Assembly (NCBI GenBank): GCA_030765045.1
Contig: CM060962.1
Coordinates: 98,353,412-98,417,411, forward strand
Length of the DNA stretch: 64,000 nucleotides
Reading direction: 5' to 3'
Source: Tenodera sinensis
Lineage: Eukaryota > Arthropoda > Insecta > Mantodea > Mantidae
Positions 22,028 through 32,700 of this stretch are shown here, piece after piece. The position numbers and the translations under genes were made by a program. Each line of letters opens with the position of its first letter. The first letter of the stretch is position 1. Below the pieces are notes generated by a model. That model was not told the origin of the DNA, did not search any database, and saw only the letters and a list, made by a program, of their open reading frames with translations.

Positions 22028-23345
22028 CGTATTTTGTTCGGGGTCCATGGTGTTTGTTTCTGATGGCTGTTGTCCACGCGGACCTTAGTTTGAGTCCGCC
22101 ATCTCTGTTGTAATTGTTGGAGTGTAATTTGATGTGGATGGCCTCCTTGATGAGTCTGTCCCAGTAATTTTCTGTGTGTTCTAGAACTTTCATGTCTTTG
22201 AAGTTTATTTTGTGGACCTGCTCTATGCAATGTTGGGCTACTGCTGATTTTTCCGGCTGGAGAAGTCTGATGTTCCGTTGATGTTCTTTGCACCTTTCCT
22301 CTATCGTGCGTCTTGTTTGACCCACATACACCTTCCCACACTCGCAAGGAATCCTGTATATTCCTGGGACCTTAAGCCAGAGTGGTTCTTTCACCTGCCT
22401 GAGGAATTGTCGGATCTTCTTGGGGGCCGTGAAGAAGGTTTTTACATTATGTCTCGCAAGTATACAGGAAACCTTGTTGGAGACAGAACCGTAGAATGGT
22501 ATGTAGGCCTTTTCTTGAGGGCTATCCTTCCCTTGTGTGAGTGGTAGTGGGTTATTCCTGTTGCGTTCTACTTTCCTACGGGCCTCCTTGATGTCCTGGT
22601 TACTATATCCATTATTGCATAAGGTATCCTGTAGGTATTGAAGTTCTTGGTGTAAGTGGTCCTTGTCTGCGATGTCAAACGCTCAGTGAAATAGAGTGGA
22701 CATGATTGTTTTCTTCTGAGTGGGATGATGGTGGCTGGAGGCGTCCAAGTATCTGTTGGTGTGTGTGGGCTTCCTGTAGACTGTGTGTCCCAGGCTACCA
22801 TCTGGTTTTTTGTACACTAGAACATCCAGAAAGGGGAGGGAGTTGCCGCTCTCGACTTCCATGGTGAATTTGATATTTGTATGTAGACTATTAAGATGGT
22901 CCAGAAAAAAGGTAAGTTTTTCTGTCCTGTGTTGCCAGATGACAAATGTGTCATCGACGTACCTATAGAAGGCTTTTGGTTTGTGTGTGGTGGTGTCCAG
23001 TGCGGTGTGTTCAAAAGTTTTCCATGAAGAAATTGGCAATAGCCGGTGATAATGGTGAACCCATGGCCACTCCATCAGTTTGTTCATAAAACTGGCAGTT
23101 GTAGCAGAAGTAGGTGGATGTGAGTGTGTCTGAAGAGTTTTGTGATGTCCTCCGGAAATTGTTCTGCTATGAGATGCAGTGAGTCTTCTAGAGGCACTCT
23201 GGTGAAGAGGGATTCAACGTCGAAACTCACCAAGATATCCCCCGGTCTGTGGCCCAAATTTAGGTTTTTCAAGAGTTTCCCCGGGTCACTAGGTGAATGC
23301 TGGGAAGGATAATTACATCCTTCAAATTCCCTGCCCTCCATTTTA
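22028..23345 (-). pseudogene. Penelope-like element 2: RT C-terminal half and GIY-YIG endonuclease
   Basis: From 23345 downward: LVSFDVESLFTRVP (motif A), QTDGVAMGSPLSP by frame change, then AFYRYVDDTFVIWQ (catalytic YVDD), SGNSLPFLDVLVYKKP, HTVYRKPTHTNRYL, and the endonuclease VPGIYRIPCECGKVYVGQT with TIEERCKEHQRNI and NYWDRLIKEAIHIKLH. A TGA at about 22683 and small frame changes break it. CECGK between GIY and YIG is a Cys-containing insertion seen in insect Penelope elements. Confidence 0.85.
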
Positions 23346-24200
23346 ACTTACTTCTCGTTTCATTTCACCTTTCATCCTGGTGGTTCTTCCATGGTTCCAA
23401 GTGCTGTTGGGAGTTTCAGGGTGCATGGCAGGTACATTGTACTCTGTAAATCCTCATCTCAGATTAGGGGAGGTCTCCAAGTCCTGGGTTCCCCAGGATG
23501 TGTAAGCCCACAAAGGGGAAGGGGGCTGCAGCCAGTTGTACAAGCCGCTATTGGGAGTTAAAATCTGTAGTGGTTTGTGACCCTCCCTTCTGCTGTCATA
23601 TTTCCTCTGTCTGGCCACCCTTAGCATCCTCTCACTTCACCTCTCCCTCCCAGGGAATGCCCCATTAGGGGCATAGATACAAAAGATTTCATTGGACGAG
23701 GTCTTAAGTCTCCCCTCCGAACCCTGTCACAGTCATAGTAATTTTTGGAAATGTACATTTCTGCCAAATTCTGTTTTAAATATTGTCTATGGATGAAATA
23801 TGAATTTACTGTAGTTTTGTTGTGAGCCATCTTCATTATTTAATGTTATAATATCCCTTACCCTTTTTCTAATTTGATATTTCCTAACTAACCAGTCAAC
23901 TAATAGATGGTTGAAACTGTTCCAGTGATGGAACTTTATGGATGTGCTTACATTCCATGTTGTATTCCTGTCATTCAGTGGTATCTAATTCCACACGTAC
24001 TCTATTTTAATACTATGAAAGTTCTACTATATACAACATTTCTATTGTAACTACTTTTATTGCTTTAAATGTTTAAATTAAAAGATCAGTTGAAAAGTTC
24101 AACTGTACAATGTAACCAATTTATAATTAAAATGAAAACCTTTAGCAAGTATATGTGTAAAAGCAAAAGAAAACATTAAATTATCTTGCTCTTAAAATAC
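23346..24200. other. Unassigned sequence, partly repeat-like
   Basis: 23346-23720 is GC-richer than its surroundings (GGGGAGGTCTCCAAGTCC and similar) and may be part of an unidentified element upstream of the truncated Penelope. 23720-24200 is plain AT-rich intron. No coding motif seen. Confidence 0.45.
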
Positions 24201-24361
24201 CTGGAACTTAGTGTGATTGTGTGTTTGCGAACAGCAGGTACTCCAAGTTCTACTCCAAAGTCTAACCATGGCTGCATTGTAACACGATACATTTCATGTA
24301 GTTCTCCAGCCTCACCATAGTCCAAAGCATCCAATTTGGCCCTCTTTCCTGGAGGTATTGC
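24201..24361 (-). CDS. SZT2: SZT2 exon F
   Basis: Frame AIPPGKRAKLDALDYGEAG then MYRVTMQPWLDFGVELG and RKHTITLSS. The second block fits the SZT2 region I recall as 'VAQRWMEFMVQIGC'. Acceptor TGTTTTAG|GCAA at 24362-24363, donor TTCCAG|GTATT at 24199-24200. Starts in phase 0 (exon E ends in phase 0) and ends after two codon bases (161 bp). The flanking introns carry a 1-kb inverted repeat pair (13219-14234 and 26316-27332). Confidence 0.85.
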
Positions 24362-24660
24362 CTAAAACAAAGTTATGGAAACATTAAAATAGTTCACATT
24401 AAATAATGATCTATTAACCTATTATAACCTGTAACCAAGGTGGTTGTTTTTCCTGAGCTAGTGGAGTTATTTTCATTAAAACACTAAGTGTTTTTTAATT
24501 CTTTTTATGAAACAAAAAAGAGAATCATTTATGCCTAATAGTGCAGTTGTATTTTGTTGCTGTACACTGGTTCCTTTGTCTTTTAAAATAGTACTGACAA
24601 CTGAAAATGTAGCAGCAAGAAAATAAATGTTTCAAATGAAGGTAGATCATTTCAAAGAGG

Positions 24661-24973
24661 ATGGACAAATCAGTACTTTTTACTGAAATATACAAGAAAG
24701 CAGTGCATTTAATTTGCAGTGAAACAGTTTTAGTGTTGACGGAGCATAAGATAAAACGACATTACGACACCAAACTTGTTTCTTCATATGACAAATTTGA
24801 GGGTCAATTTTGTGAGGATAAGGTACCCAAACTTAAAATTAAACTTTCGGGACAGCAGTTAATTTTTAAGAATATGTCACTTCAAACTGAATCTCCGGTA
24901 AAAGCAAGTTAAGCAGCAGCAAAAATGATTGCAAAAATATCAAGACCATTTTCAGATGGCGAGTTTGTTAAAC
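24661..24973 (+). pseudogene. hAT transposase N-terminal region (ZBED5/GTF2IRD2-like)
   Basis: Reads LICSETVLVLTEHKIKRHY (decayed Cys-X2-Cys...His-X4-His BED finger: only one Cys left), YDKFEGQFCEDKVPKLK, then KMIAKISRPFSDGEFVK, matching the family pattern '..IAKxSKPFTEGEFVK'. A TAA at about 24909 interrupts it. The reading of SDGEFVK runs into the SINE insertion and resumes after it with QRM. Confidence 0.65.
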
Positions 24974-25351
24974 ATAGGCATCGCCGTGGCTGAGCGGTTA
25001 GAGCATTCGCCTACCACCTAGGTGGCCCAGGTTCAATCCCAGGGCCCTGCATGTGGTATTTGTGGTGGACGAAGCGGCATCAGGGCAGGTTTTCTCCAGG
25101 TTCTCTGGTTTCCCCCGACACTCATTCCACCAACTGCTCCAATCACCTTTCCAATCATCAATTTCACCTGCATTTCATATCATCCTCTTCCTCACTATCA
25201 TACCTGGTGTTTGGCTGACCACCCACTTCCAGGTCTTCACCCTGTCCGGTCCATAGGTTCCTGTGCTCCCTGACAGGTGTCTGATCCTAGGCACTGGCTC
25301 GTAAGGGGATGTAAGTCCTACATAAGGGGAGGATAATCAGGTAAAGAAGAA
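24974..25351 (+). mobile_element. SINE family A, copy 2
   Basis: Full-length: tRNA-like head with TGGCTGAGCGGTTAGAGC (A box) and GGTTCAATCCC (B box), then the shared body and a GTAAAGAAGA tail. Perfect 13-bp target-site duplication GAGTTTGTTAAAC at 24961-24973 and 25352-25364. Removing the insertion and one duplicate rejoins the hAT frame. Confidence 0.92.
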
Positions 25352-25759
25352 GAGTTTGTTAAACAACGCATGAGTCCAATATAGAGAGAACTTTAAAATA
25401 CAGAGCCACAAATTTCCAGTTCTATTCTCTGGCAACAATGAGAGTAGTGGTGCTAGTGGTACTGTCCACTTTGCAATTTTCTATAGGGGAGTTGATAAAG
25501 GTTTCGATGTTACAGAAGAATAGCTGCTCTTGTCCCTCTTAAAGGCACCATTAAAGCCAATGATTTAATGGCAGTGTCACTGAAATCTTGAACCGGCTTG
25601 GCTTGAAATATACAAATCTGATGTAACAATATGAGCACCTGCATTTGCAGGAAAATGAAAAGGAATACTTAAATTACTGCATGCAGAGGCAGCTAAAGTA
25701 GGAAGCATTTCTGTAGTGCAATATAACTGCTTAATACACAAAAACACTTTGTGATAAAT

Positions 25760-26240
25760 CTGTAACTTTAGATGGTGTTTTGAAAGTCATAAAGGTAGTG
25801 AATTTCCTTCGTTCACATGGTTTGCGACATAGAGAATTTCAAAATTTCTTACTAAATCTCTGTACAGAATTAGAAGATATTGTTTATTATACTGAAGTAC
25901 GATGGCACAGCCGTGGCAAAATTTTGAAGTGGGTGTTTGATCTCAAACAAAATACAACCATTTATGAAGGAGAAGGGTAAATCTATTGTTGAATTTAAAG
26001 AGGCAGAATGGATATGTGATTTTGTCTTTCTGGTAGATATAACAACACAACTGAATGAACTTAATTCCTGTCTTCAAGGTAACAAGCAATTGATCACTAC
26101 CACGATCAACTTTGAAACAAAATTGCAATTTTGGGAGTCACAATTAAAAAGCAACACTTTGTACATTTTCCAGCCCTGCAAAAGTGTAATAATCAAAATC
26201 GTGGAAAGTAAGCAGAAATTATATCAAAATTAAGAAACAA
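25760..26240 (+). pseudogene. hAT transposase middle region
   Basis: VVNFLRSHGLRHREFQNFL, EVRWHSRGKILKWVF (the conserved 'VRWLSRGKVL' motif), then in the next frame FMKEKGKSIVEF and WICDFVFLVDITTQLNELN (conserved 'FLVDIT.HLN.LN'). The frame changes once near 25960. Distinctive for the ZBED5/GTF2IRD2-like hAT family. Confidence 0.75.
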
Positions 26241-26315
26241 ATTGTGCATTAGATTTCAAGACTTCAAAGAGAATGTTTTAAGAAGCAATCTGTTTCTTTC
26301 CCATTTCTCCATTAA

Positions 26316-27332
26316 CCTCTTGAGAGATATCGACGTGAAATTACGTCCATTTAAAATGACGGATGAGCAATTAGGGCGTCATGTGCGTTTAAGCATTTAA
26401 CCCTTATTTATCCCTTATCCAACTCAACTTATTATAACTTTCCCTTTATGAAACATTTTAGTAAGGTCTATATACTTTATTGGCTTACCTTAATATGTTC
26501 GTTCTGCAGTGATTTACCTCAAAACAGGGATAAACACACAAGGGTACCTACATCTCCACATTCGCGAATTCCCTTCTTGCGGCACACGAAACACTTTCGA
26601 AATGGGCGGGACTTCTTTGCTGTTGGTGGTATCCTTTTAGGATAATGTTTTCCTTGAAGTCTGACGGGTGCGCGGGTTTTGGATTTTCAACCCCCAACGT
26701 GGTATTGTTCAATTAGGCTGCGAGTTATTTATAGTCGGCAGTCAAGGTCGGTCATTGTCCTGTGTGGGTGTAGAGAGCTGTCCAAATCCCCAAACAATTG
26801 TATATGGTTATATCCAGTTGGTGCAAAAACACCTTTTTATACCACTTCTCCCTTCAGCTACAAGCAGGAAAGAATACGTATGTATTTCAACAAAGAAAGA
26901 CACGGACTCTACTCAGTTACGAAACTCGCGTAAGCAAAAGTTGTAATGTTGGTCTATTCTGATGACTCAAGAGCCCACGCATGCAGTAGCGCTTTATTAC
27001 ACAGTATGCTGACGTATTAGCCACACATACAATGGGTGTTTCTTTACTGAATCTTTCCGAGAACTTATATTAGATGCGTTCGACAGAGCAAAGTTGACAT
27101 TTCACCACAGTGAAACAAAATTGTGCCATTTCAACGTTTTGTAAATACAACTCAACTTTGCTGATGACGTACATTTATACTTCAAATAACGAGTTTTATA
27201 CCAGTTTTTGTTTCATTAAAATAACTTAATATTTACACAAAATACAGCTGTTTATATACGAAGAGCATTTAACAATTTAAATGCTAGCAGTTCTCTGCTC
27301 GCGGACATTTTAAATGGCCATCGCTCAAGAGG
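26316..27332 (-). mobile_element. piggyBac deletion derivative, copy 2 (inverted relative to copy 1)
   Basis: Bounded by TTAA at 26312-26315 and 27333-27336. The sequence is the reverse complement of 13219-14234 with scattered substitutions. Here the transposase C-terminus (RIPPTAKKSCPFRKCFVC) is on the minus strand. It is inserted into the hAT pseudogene between its middle and C-terminal parts. Confidence 0.85.
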
Positions 27333-27336
27333 TTAA

Positions 27337-27665
27337 TATAGACGATGTATCTGAGGTCTGCAAATGGAGTTTGTTGATTTTGAATCTGCGTCAGACCTAA
27401 TAAATAAGTTTAACAATGTCCCTTTACTGCAACTCCATTGACTACTTTCCCAGGGAAAAATATCCGGGCATTAATAGAAATGATTTCATTTTGCATCACT
27501 TTTTAGTAGAACATACATATGCGAACACGTGTTCTCCAGGATGAAACATGTGAGAATGGGAATCACCGACTGTGAAATCATCTGGAGAGTTCACTTCAAG
27601 CTGCTGCGACATCAATCAAACCAGATGTTGGGTGCTTTGTTCATGAGAAGTAGCACCAGGTGTCG
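27337..27665 (+). pseudogene. hAT transposase C-terminal dimerisation region
   Basis: Decayed frames give YFPREKYPGINRNDFILH and LVEHTYANTCSPG, matching the family pattern '..REKFPxIRKxAxxxxxxFGSTYxCEQTFS'. Stops follow. It lies on the far side of the inverted piggyBac derivative and completes the order N-middle-C of one split hAT copy. Confidence 0.6.
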
Positions 27666-27905
27666 CATTGTCATGTAAAATACTAATTCAATTATTTCAC
27701 TATTACAATTTTATTTAAATTTTAATATAAAATTTATATGAAACATACAAGGTTTAGTAATAGGTACTTTATTTATTACTTATATTGTTCAATTTAGATT
27801 TTAGAACTAGATTATGCATGAAAAAATAAATATATATTTAATATGATCTTAAAAATAACAACTAATGTATTATTAATATTTTAATAAAAATAACGTATCA
27901 ATAGA

Positions 27906-28287
27906 GTGAGTGAGTGAGTGAGTGAGTGAGTGAGTGAGTGAGTGAGTGAGTGAGTGAGTGAGTGAGTGAGTGAGTGAGTGAGTGAGTGAGTGAGTGAGTG
28001 AGTGAGTGAGTGAGTGAGTGAGTGAGTGAGTGAGTGAGTGAGTGAGTGAGTGAGTGAGTGAGTGAGTGAGTGAGTGAGTGAGTGAGTGAGTGAGTGAGTG
28101 AGTGAGTGAGTGAGTGAGTGAGTGAGTGAGTGAGTGAGTGAGTGAGTGAGTGAGTGAGTGAGTGAGTGAGTGAGTGAGTGAGTGAGTGAGTGAGTGAGTG
28201 AGTGAGTGAGTGAGTGAGTGAGTGAGTGAGTGAGTGAGTGATTAGGGTTTAAGGGCCCATCGACAGCTAGGTCATTAGAGCCCCACA
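27906..28287 (-). mobile_element. Mobile (GAGT)n cassette, copy 2
   Basis: About 335 bp of nearly pure GAGT repeat followed by the cap GTTTAAGGGCCCATCGACAG...GAGCCCC (about 28247-28284). Target-site duplication TATCAATAGA at 27896-27905 and 28288-28297, perfect over 10 bp. The same cap occurs in copy 1 at 17746-17782. The open frame of repeated Ser-Leu-Thr-His on the minus strand is a by-product of the repeat and not a gene. Confidence 0.85.
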
Positions 28288-28436
28288 TATCAATAGATTA
28301 GCTATTTTTTAAATTAATTGCTTTATCTTAGAATTTAGATCCTATTTAATACATTAAAAAAATATAATCCCCTGGTCCACAAACTAAATCACCTTGACAA
28401 CAGTGGCCCTTTTCCAAAAGGGGTTGAACATGCCTG

Positions 28437-28714
28437 ATGTAAAGGGTAGCTTAGGATGGTGAATTTTCTTGAAAAAGTTTGTGTTCCATTGTTGGAAGAT
28501 ACTGATCTTAAATACCAAATGTAAATATTTTCCCTCTCCCCCCATCTCTGCTTTAGGGTTCTTTAGATTGTAAGTACATATTTCTTTTATTCATAGGTAT
28601 AAGTATTTCAAGGGACTCTAAACTGTGAATTTCCAGCCAAATATGTTGCTAACTTTACTACAATAATAAGTACAGCTTATTATGTTTAGGCTAACAACAA
28701 TGCCACGAATAAAT

Positions 28715-28716
<2 letters not shown>
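28437..28716. other. AT-rich intron
   Basis: No signal seen. Confidence 0.5.

Positions 28717-28765
<49 letters not shown>
28717..28765 (+). repeat. (AG)n microsatellite
   Basis: About 24 dinucleotide repeats. Confidence 0.95.
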
Positions 28766-28771
<6 letters not shown>

Positions 28772-28779
28772 ATAAGGTT

Positions 28780-28931
28780 CACTTATCTTAGTATTTGCTG
28801 CAAGTTCTTGACATTAAACACAGATTATAGTTTCATGATACATCTTCACCAAATACTAAGATAAGTGAAGCATACAGTCTATATACTTGTTACATTTGTG
28901 ACATTGTGTTGCTTCACTGTTAAGAGCTTCA
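28780..28931. repeat. Hairpin-forming Penelope-end-like sequence
   Basis: 28780-28797 (CACTTATCTTAGTATTTG) and 28850-28867 are perfect 18-bp inverted arms around a 52-nt loop. The 23-nt motif of the Penelope end follows at 28909-28931. It is probably the remains of two fused inverted Penelope ends. Confidence 0.7.
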
Positions 28932-29464
28932 CGTTTTAATTAAACAACAATAATAACTTCAGCTTTGGAAAGAAGTAAATTTTCAAATTATTTCAATTTG
29001 TTTACCTGTTTTTCAGGATTTAGGAAGAGTAGGTACTTAAGCTTAAACTGAAAATGAACATGAAATCAACATAAAAAACTGTTATACCCTTGGAACAGTG
29101 CATTCAATTCATATTGGAAGCTCAAGAATGCAAATACATAGACTGTAATGAGATAGGAAATGAAGGTGCATCAGTTTTGTACAATATCTGGCAAGATAGA
29201 AGTGCAGCTATAGTTTTATCCAACTGAAGTTTCAGCAGTTTGATAATAATTTAAATGGGAAAACCAATTCTCTTTTCTAAGATCATTTAAGCCTGTGTTA
29301 TAAATGAGTACAATAGGAATATGGACAGTATCAGTCTAGTGGTTATAAATGTATATACATATTCCTCTTTCCAAAACAAATGTAAAATGGTGCATAAAGT
29401 AATGTTTTCACAAGTTTGACATCACCATAAAAAGTCATTTGGCAATTTTGAAATAGTTTAGCAC

Positions 29465-29740
29465 ATGAAAAAGAATGAAAAGCTAGAGTTCTACATTACA
29501 ATAGCTCACAACCTAATTTCAGACTACAAAAGACATGTCCAGTACACAAATGGAATGAAAAATCTAACCCTTAGACTAGTCGAAAAGCACTTTTCTAAAA
29601 GGATTTCAATATCAGAAAAATGTGAACATCTTAGGAGTATATATGCCACAAACCAGGATTACAGAAGAAAACCAATATGATTTGTGATGACTGTAGAAAT
29701 GTGTTTTAGCTCTATCATTCAAAACACAGCTTATGAAGGT
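29465..29740 (+). pseudogene. piggyBac transposase C-terminal fragment
   Basis: FYITIAHNLISDYKRHVQY, then LTLRLVEKHFSKRISISEK (pattern 'LRLxxRHFPxxIPPTEKK'), then after a frame change KKTNMICDDCRNVF and LYHSKHS, the Cys-X2-Cys...His finger of piggyBac transposases. One stop and one frame slip. Upstream DDD core is not recognisable. It is unrelated in sequence to the pair at 6629-7930 and to the 1.02-kb derivatives. Confidence 0.65.
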
Positions 29741-32700
29741 AAGCTTTAACCATTGTATGGAATTTATTTCAGTTCATTTTGAAAGAACTATTAAAATGAT
29801 TACAGGTTGAAAATGAGCAAGTTTGATGTGCATGTTAGATGCCTATTTATGAGCATCACTCCCAGGCTCAATTATAGTGCACATTCTGTGCACTAAGTAC
29901 TAATATTTATTTTATTTTTGTATCACTAAAGTCTCTCCTTTTTTACATTCTGCATTTTGCATTGGCTGTCATTTTGGTTGCATTGCTTTGCAGTTTCTTC
30001 CAAGACGCTGTGCTGCTATGACGCTTTGCTGCAGCAGGGGCTGTTGGATAGCAGGTGAAAGAATCCTGTGTTGGGTGTGTGGAGTATATTTTGAGATGTT
30101 TTAGGTAAGACTTCTTGCTTTTCAGCTGCCATGTGATTTTGTTTCAGGTTTAACTTTTTATTGGGGGGAAGGGGCAGATTCTGACAGCTTGATCTGTTGA
30201 TGGTTAATATTTTGAGAGACTTGGACTCATCTTTTTGATGTGATCACAAGAAGATAATTTTCTTTTTTCTACTTTATTGTCATTAATACTCCTGCCATTT
30301 TGCTGTATGTGCTATATTTGTGTTACAAAAGGCTTCACTTTTCTCAGAAGACATGTTTTTAACAGCAGGGTGAAATTATATTTAATTTATAGAGTTTCGT
30401 GAGAACATATAATGTGCTGCTTCATTACTAAGTCAATACCCTTGCAATTTTACTATATATGCTAAATCTGTATTTGGATTTTGCAACTTATAGCAATAAA
30501 CAACTTATCATTTTATCTTTATCTTTTTTTCAGACATATTCATGGCATGTTAAAAAAGTTATATTTAGTTTACACTGTTTGGTGACGATATATAATGTGT
30601 TGCTTCATTAGTAAGTTAGGTGAACAGTCAAATGAATATGAGCAATAATCATTAGCTGCTTCTTTCTGGTTAATTTGCTCTTTAGTTATTATTTAGCATA
30701 GTATCTAACTTGTTTTGTCCGTTTTTATTTAAAAGGTGTAATTCTACTTTCATATTATTCCATAGAAATAACATGTTGCTCACATTAGAGGTTTTACTAA
30801 GAGATAAACTGGGTTAATTTTGAAATTTGTGAATCTTTAAAAAACACAATTTACTTGCAGTTCATTGCAGTTGAAATTTATTTGGCTTATATGTATATTT
30901 TTGTTCTTCAATCTATGAAAGGAATTACTGAATGGCTTTGCAGGTATATTTGAGTATTAGTTACATTTTACCTCACACTCTTAGTGCAATTATTGCTGGA
31001 TACCTCTGTCTAACACTTCATTTTGGCTTGGTATTGCGATACAACTGATATGCAGTATAGTGATGCATTACTGAGTAGCACGTTATTGCATTTCAAAATC
31101 TTTCCTCATGTGAAATAGTGTAAACGTTTATCTGACATATTTGAAAACCCAGTAGATGAATATACCGAGTGGAAGGGAAGTCATTACATTATTTTAAACC
31201 AGTGATAGATCTCGGTACTTGGAACACATTTTGTATCTTATGCTTTTGTCTCTGGCCATTTCCTACAAAGATATTTTATATTTCTCAAAAACAAACTGGC
31301 AACACTGCAGATTGTGTGGGTGTCACTTTCACTATGTCAGTATATAAACAAACATTGAAGCAGCATGTCTCGTGAACATAAACAAATACCATGCTGTGTC
31401 CTTCCATGTTTACTGTGTGAGTGTAGGCCAATCACAACCATTATCTCCCAAAACATTACACCACCCAACAGTGGTTTGCAAGTGACTGACATGTTTACAT
31501 CCAGAAACCGGCTCAGGTCCGTGACCAAACCGACATGCTGAGTTATTTCACATCTGAAAAAGCTACTTGGAATATTCCTTTAATTCTTTAAAGTAATTAA
31601 TGATTTCAAAACCCTGTGTGATGTGTCATAATTACTACTGAAACTATGTCAGAAAGAAGTTACTCTACGTAACTAATAAGTAAACTATTATCTTCATACA
31701 TTCTTGTGGAATTATGCATCCAATTTGGAACAAAAACCATTTACTTTTTTGAAGTCGGCTGATCAAAGAACAAAATGCCATTAGACTTTTTTTGTTTGTA
31801 ATGCTTCTATGAAGCACACATTAAACGGAATGTAATAAGTTCCCTTCCACCCAGTAAAGTTGCTCACTCATGCTAAGTAATATTTAGTGTTTCACTGTTT
31901 AATTTTATTGTTTCATGTAATTTTTATGGAATTTCATTTGAACTGCATATGTATTAAAATAAATGGAGCATTATAAATGGAGCCATCCTTCCAGTTATTT
32001 TTATACACGTAAGACTCTTTATTACAGTTTTGGGCTTACTCTTCCTCTAAAGTAAGAACAAATTAGAAACTAAAAACTTCACTTATCTTAGTAATGTTGC
32101 AGTTCTTTTTGGATGTTTTGTTTAGAATCTTGTTGCTTCACTGTTAATAGCTTCAATTTTTCTTATTTACTCTTCCTCGATAATTAGTTAGCACTATTAC
32201 AAATAAAGCATTAGTTCCTCACTGCTTTTGCTAAATTCGTTATCGTTATTAGTTCCACATGATAACTATATGCTAATTATATCCTTATTCTATGCAAGTT
32301 ATAGATTTAGTTTAGCTACCTGATAGAATATAGTTGTGGTTTTTTTTTTTTATTTTTTTTTGTCTGTCACTTACTTTATTGCTGCAATTATTTTTGCTCT
32401 CTTGTTTTATTGGAATTATCCCTTTCTTGTTACATTATTGTGAAAGAGAGAGAGATTTTGCTTCAAGGGCATTCAACTAGCTGGTCATCAGCATCCTTAA
32501 AAAATGGGATCATGGCAAAAGCCAAGAGATAAATATTATTGTGAAAAGTGCCATAATTGCCATTACCAAAGACTTTGAAATATCTGAACAAAAAAATAAG
32601 TGTGTGCACGAGGTGTGTATAATGCTTTGGCTATTTGGATGTTGAAGTGAAATATGATTGTTAGTCTATGATGGTGTGATTTTAGTATTATTCCAAAATC

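Larger units (their letters stand above)
19665..23345 (-). mobile_element. Penelope-like element 2, split by a jockey LINE
   Basis: The minus-strand body (23345-22028) encodes RT and GIY-YIG; its C-terminus and 3' tail resume at about 19981 and run to about 19665. Between them is a plus-strand jockey-type LINE (19982-22026). The reading frame ...GPRTKY | VPVGRHPNRQ... is continuous once the LINE and one copy of the duplicated ACGTATTT are removed. The tail CTGAAGATGGCAATGG...GGCCGAAAGCTCGAC resembles the tail of the small Penelope copy at 51526-52077. The 5' part is missing (truncated near 23345). Confidence 0.8.
24600..28436 (+). mobile_element. hAT element (ZBED5/GTF2IRD2-like), degenerate, with three nested insertions
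   Basis: Coding pieces in order: BED-like N-terminus (24661-24960), middle (25760-26235) and C-terminal dimerisation part (27337-27660). Nested inside are SINE A copy 2 (24974-25351), the inverted piggyBac derivative (26316-27332) and the (GAGT)n cassette copy 2 (27906-28287). The right end is probably near 28436 (AAAAGGGGTTGAACATGCCTG), which looks like a hAT terminal region; the left end was not found. All enzyme frames are broken. Confidence 0.6.

Noticed and set aside
27881..28288. Long open frame of Ser-Leu-Thr-His repeats (minus strand)
   Set aside because: It is the translation of the GAGT array and shows no coding evidence.
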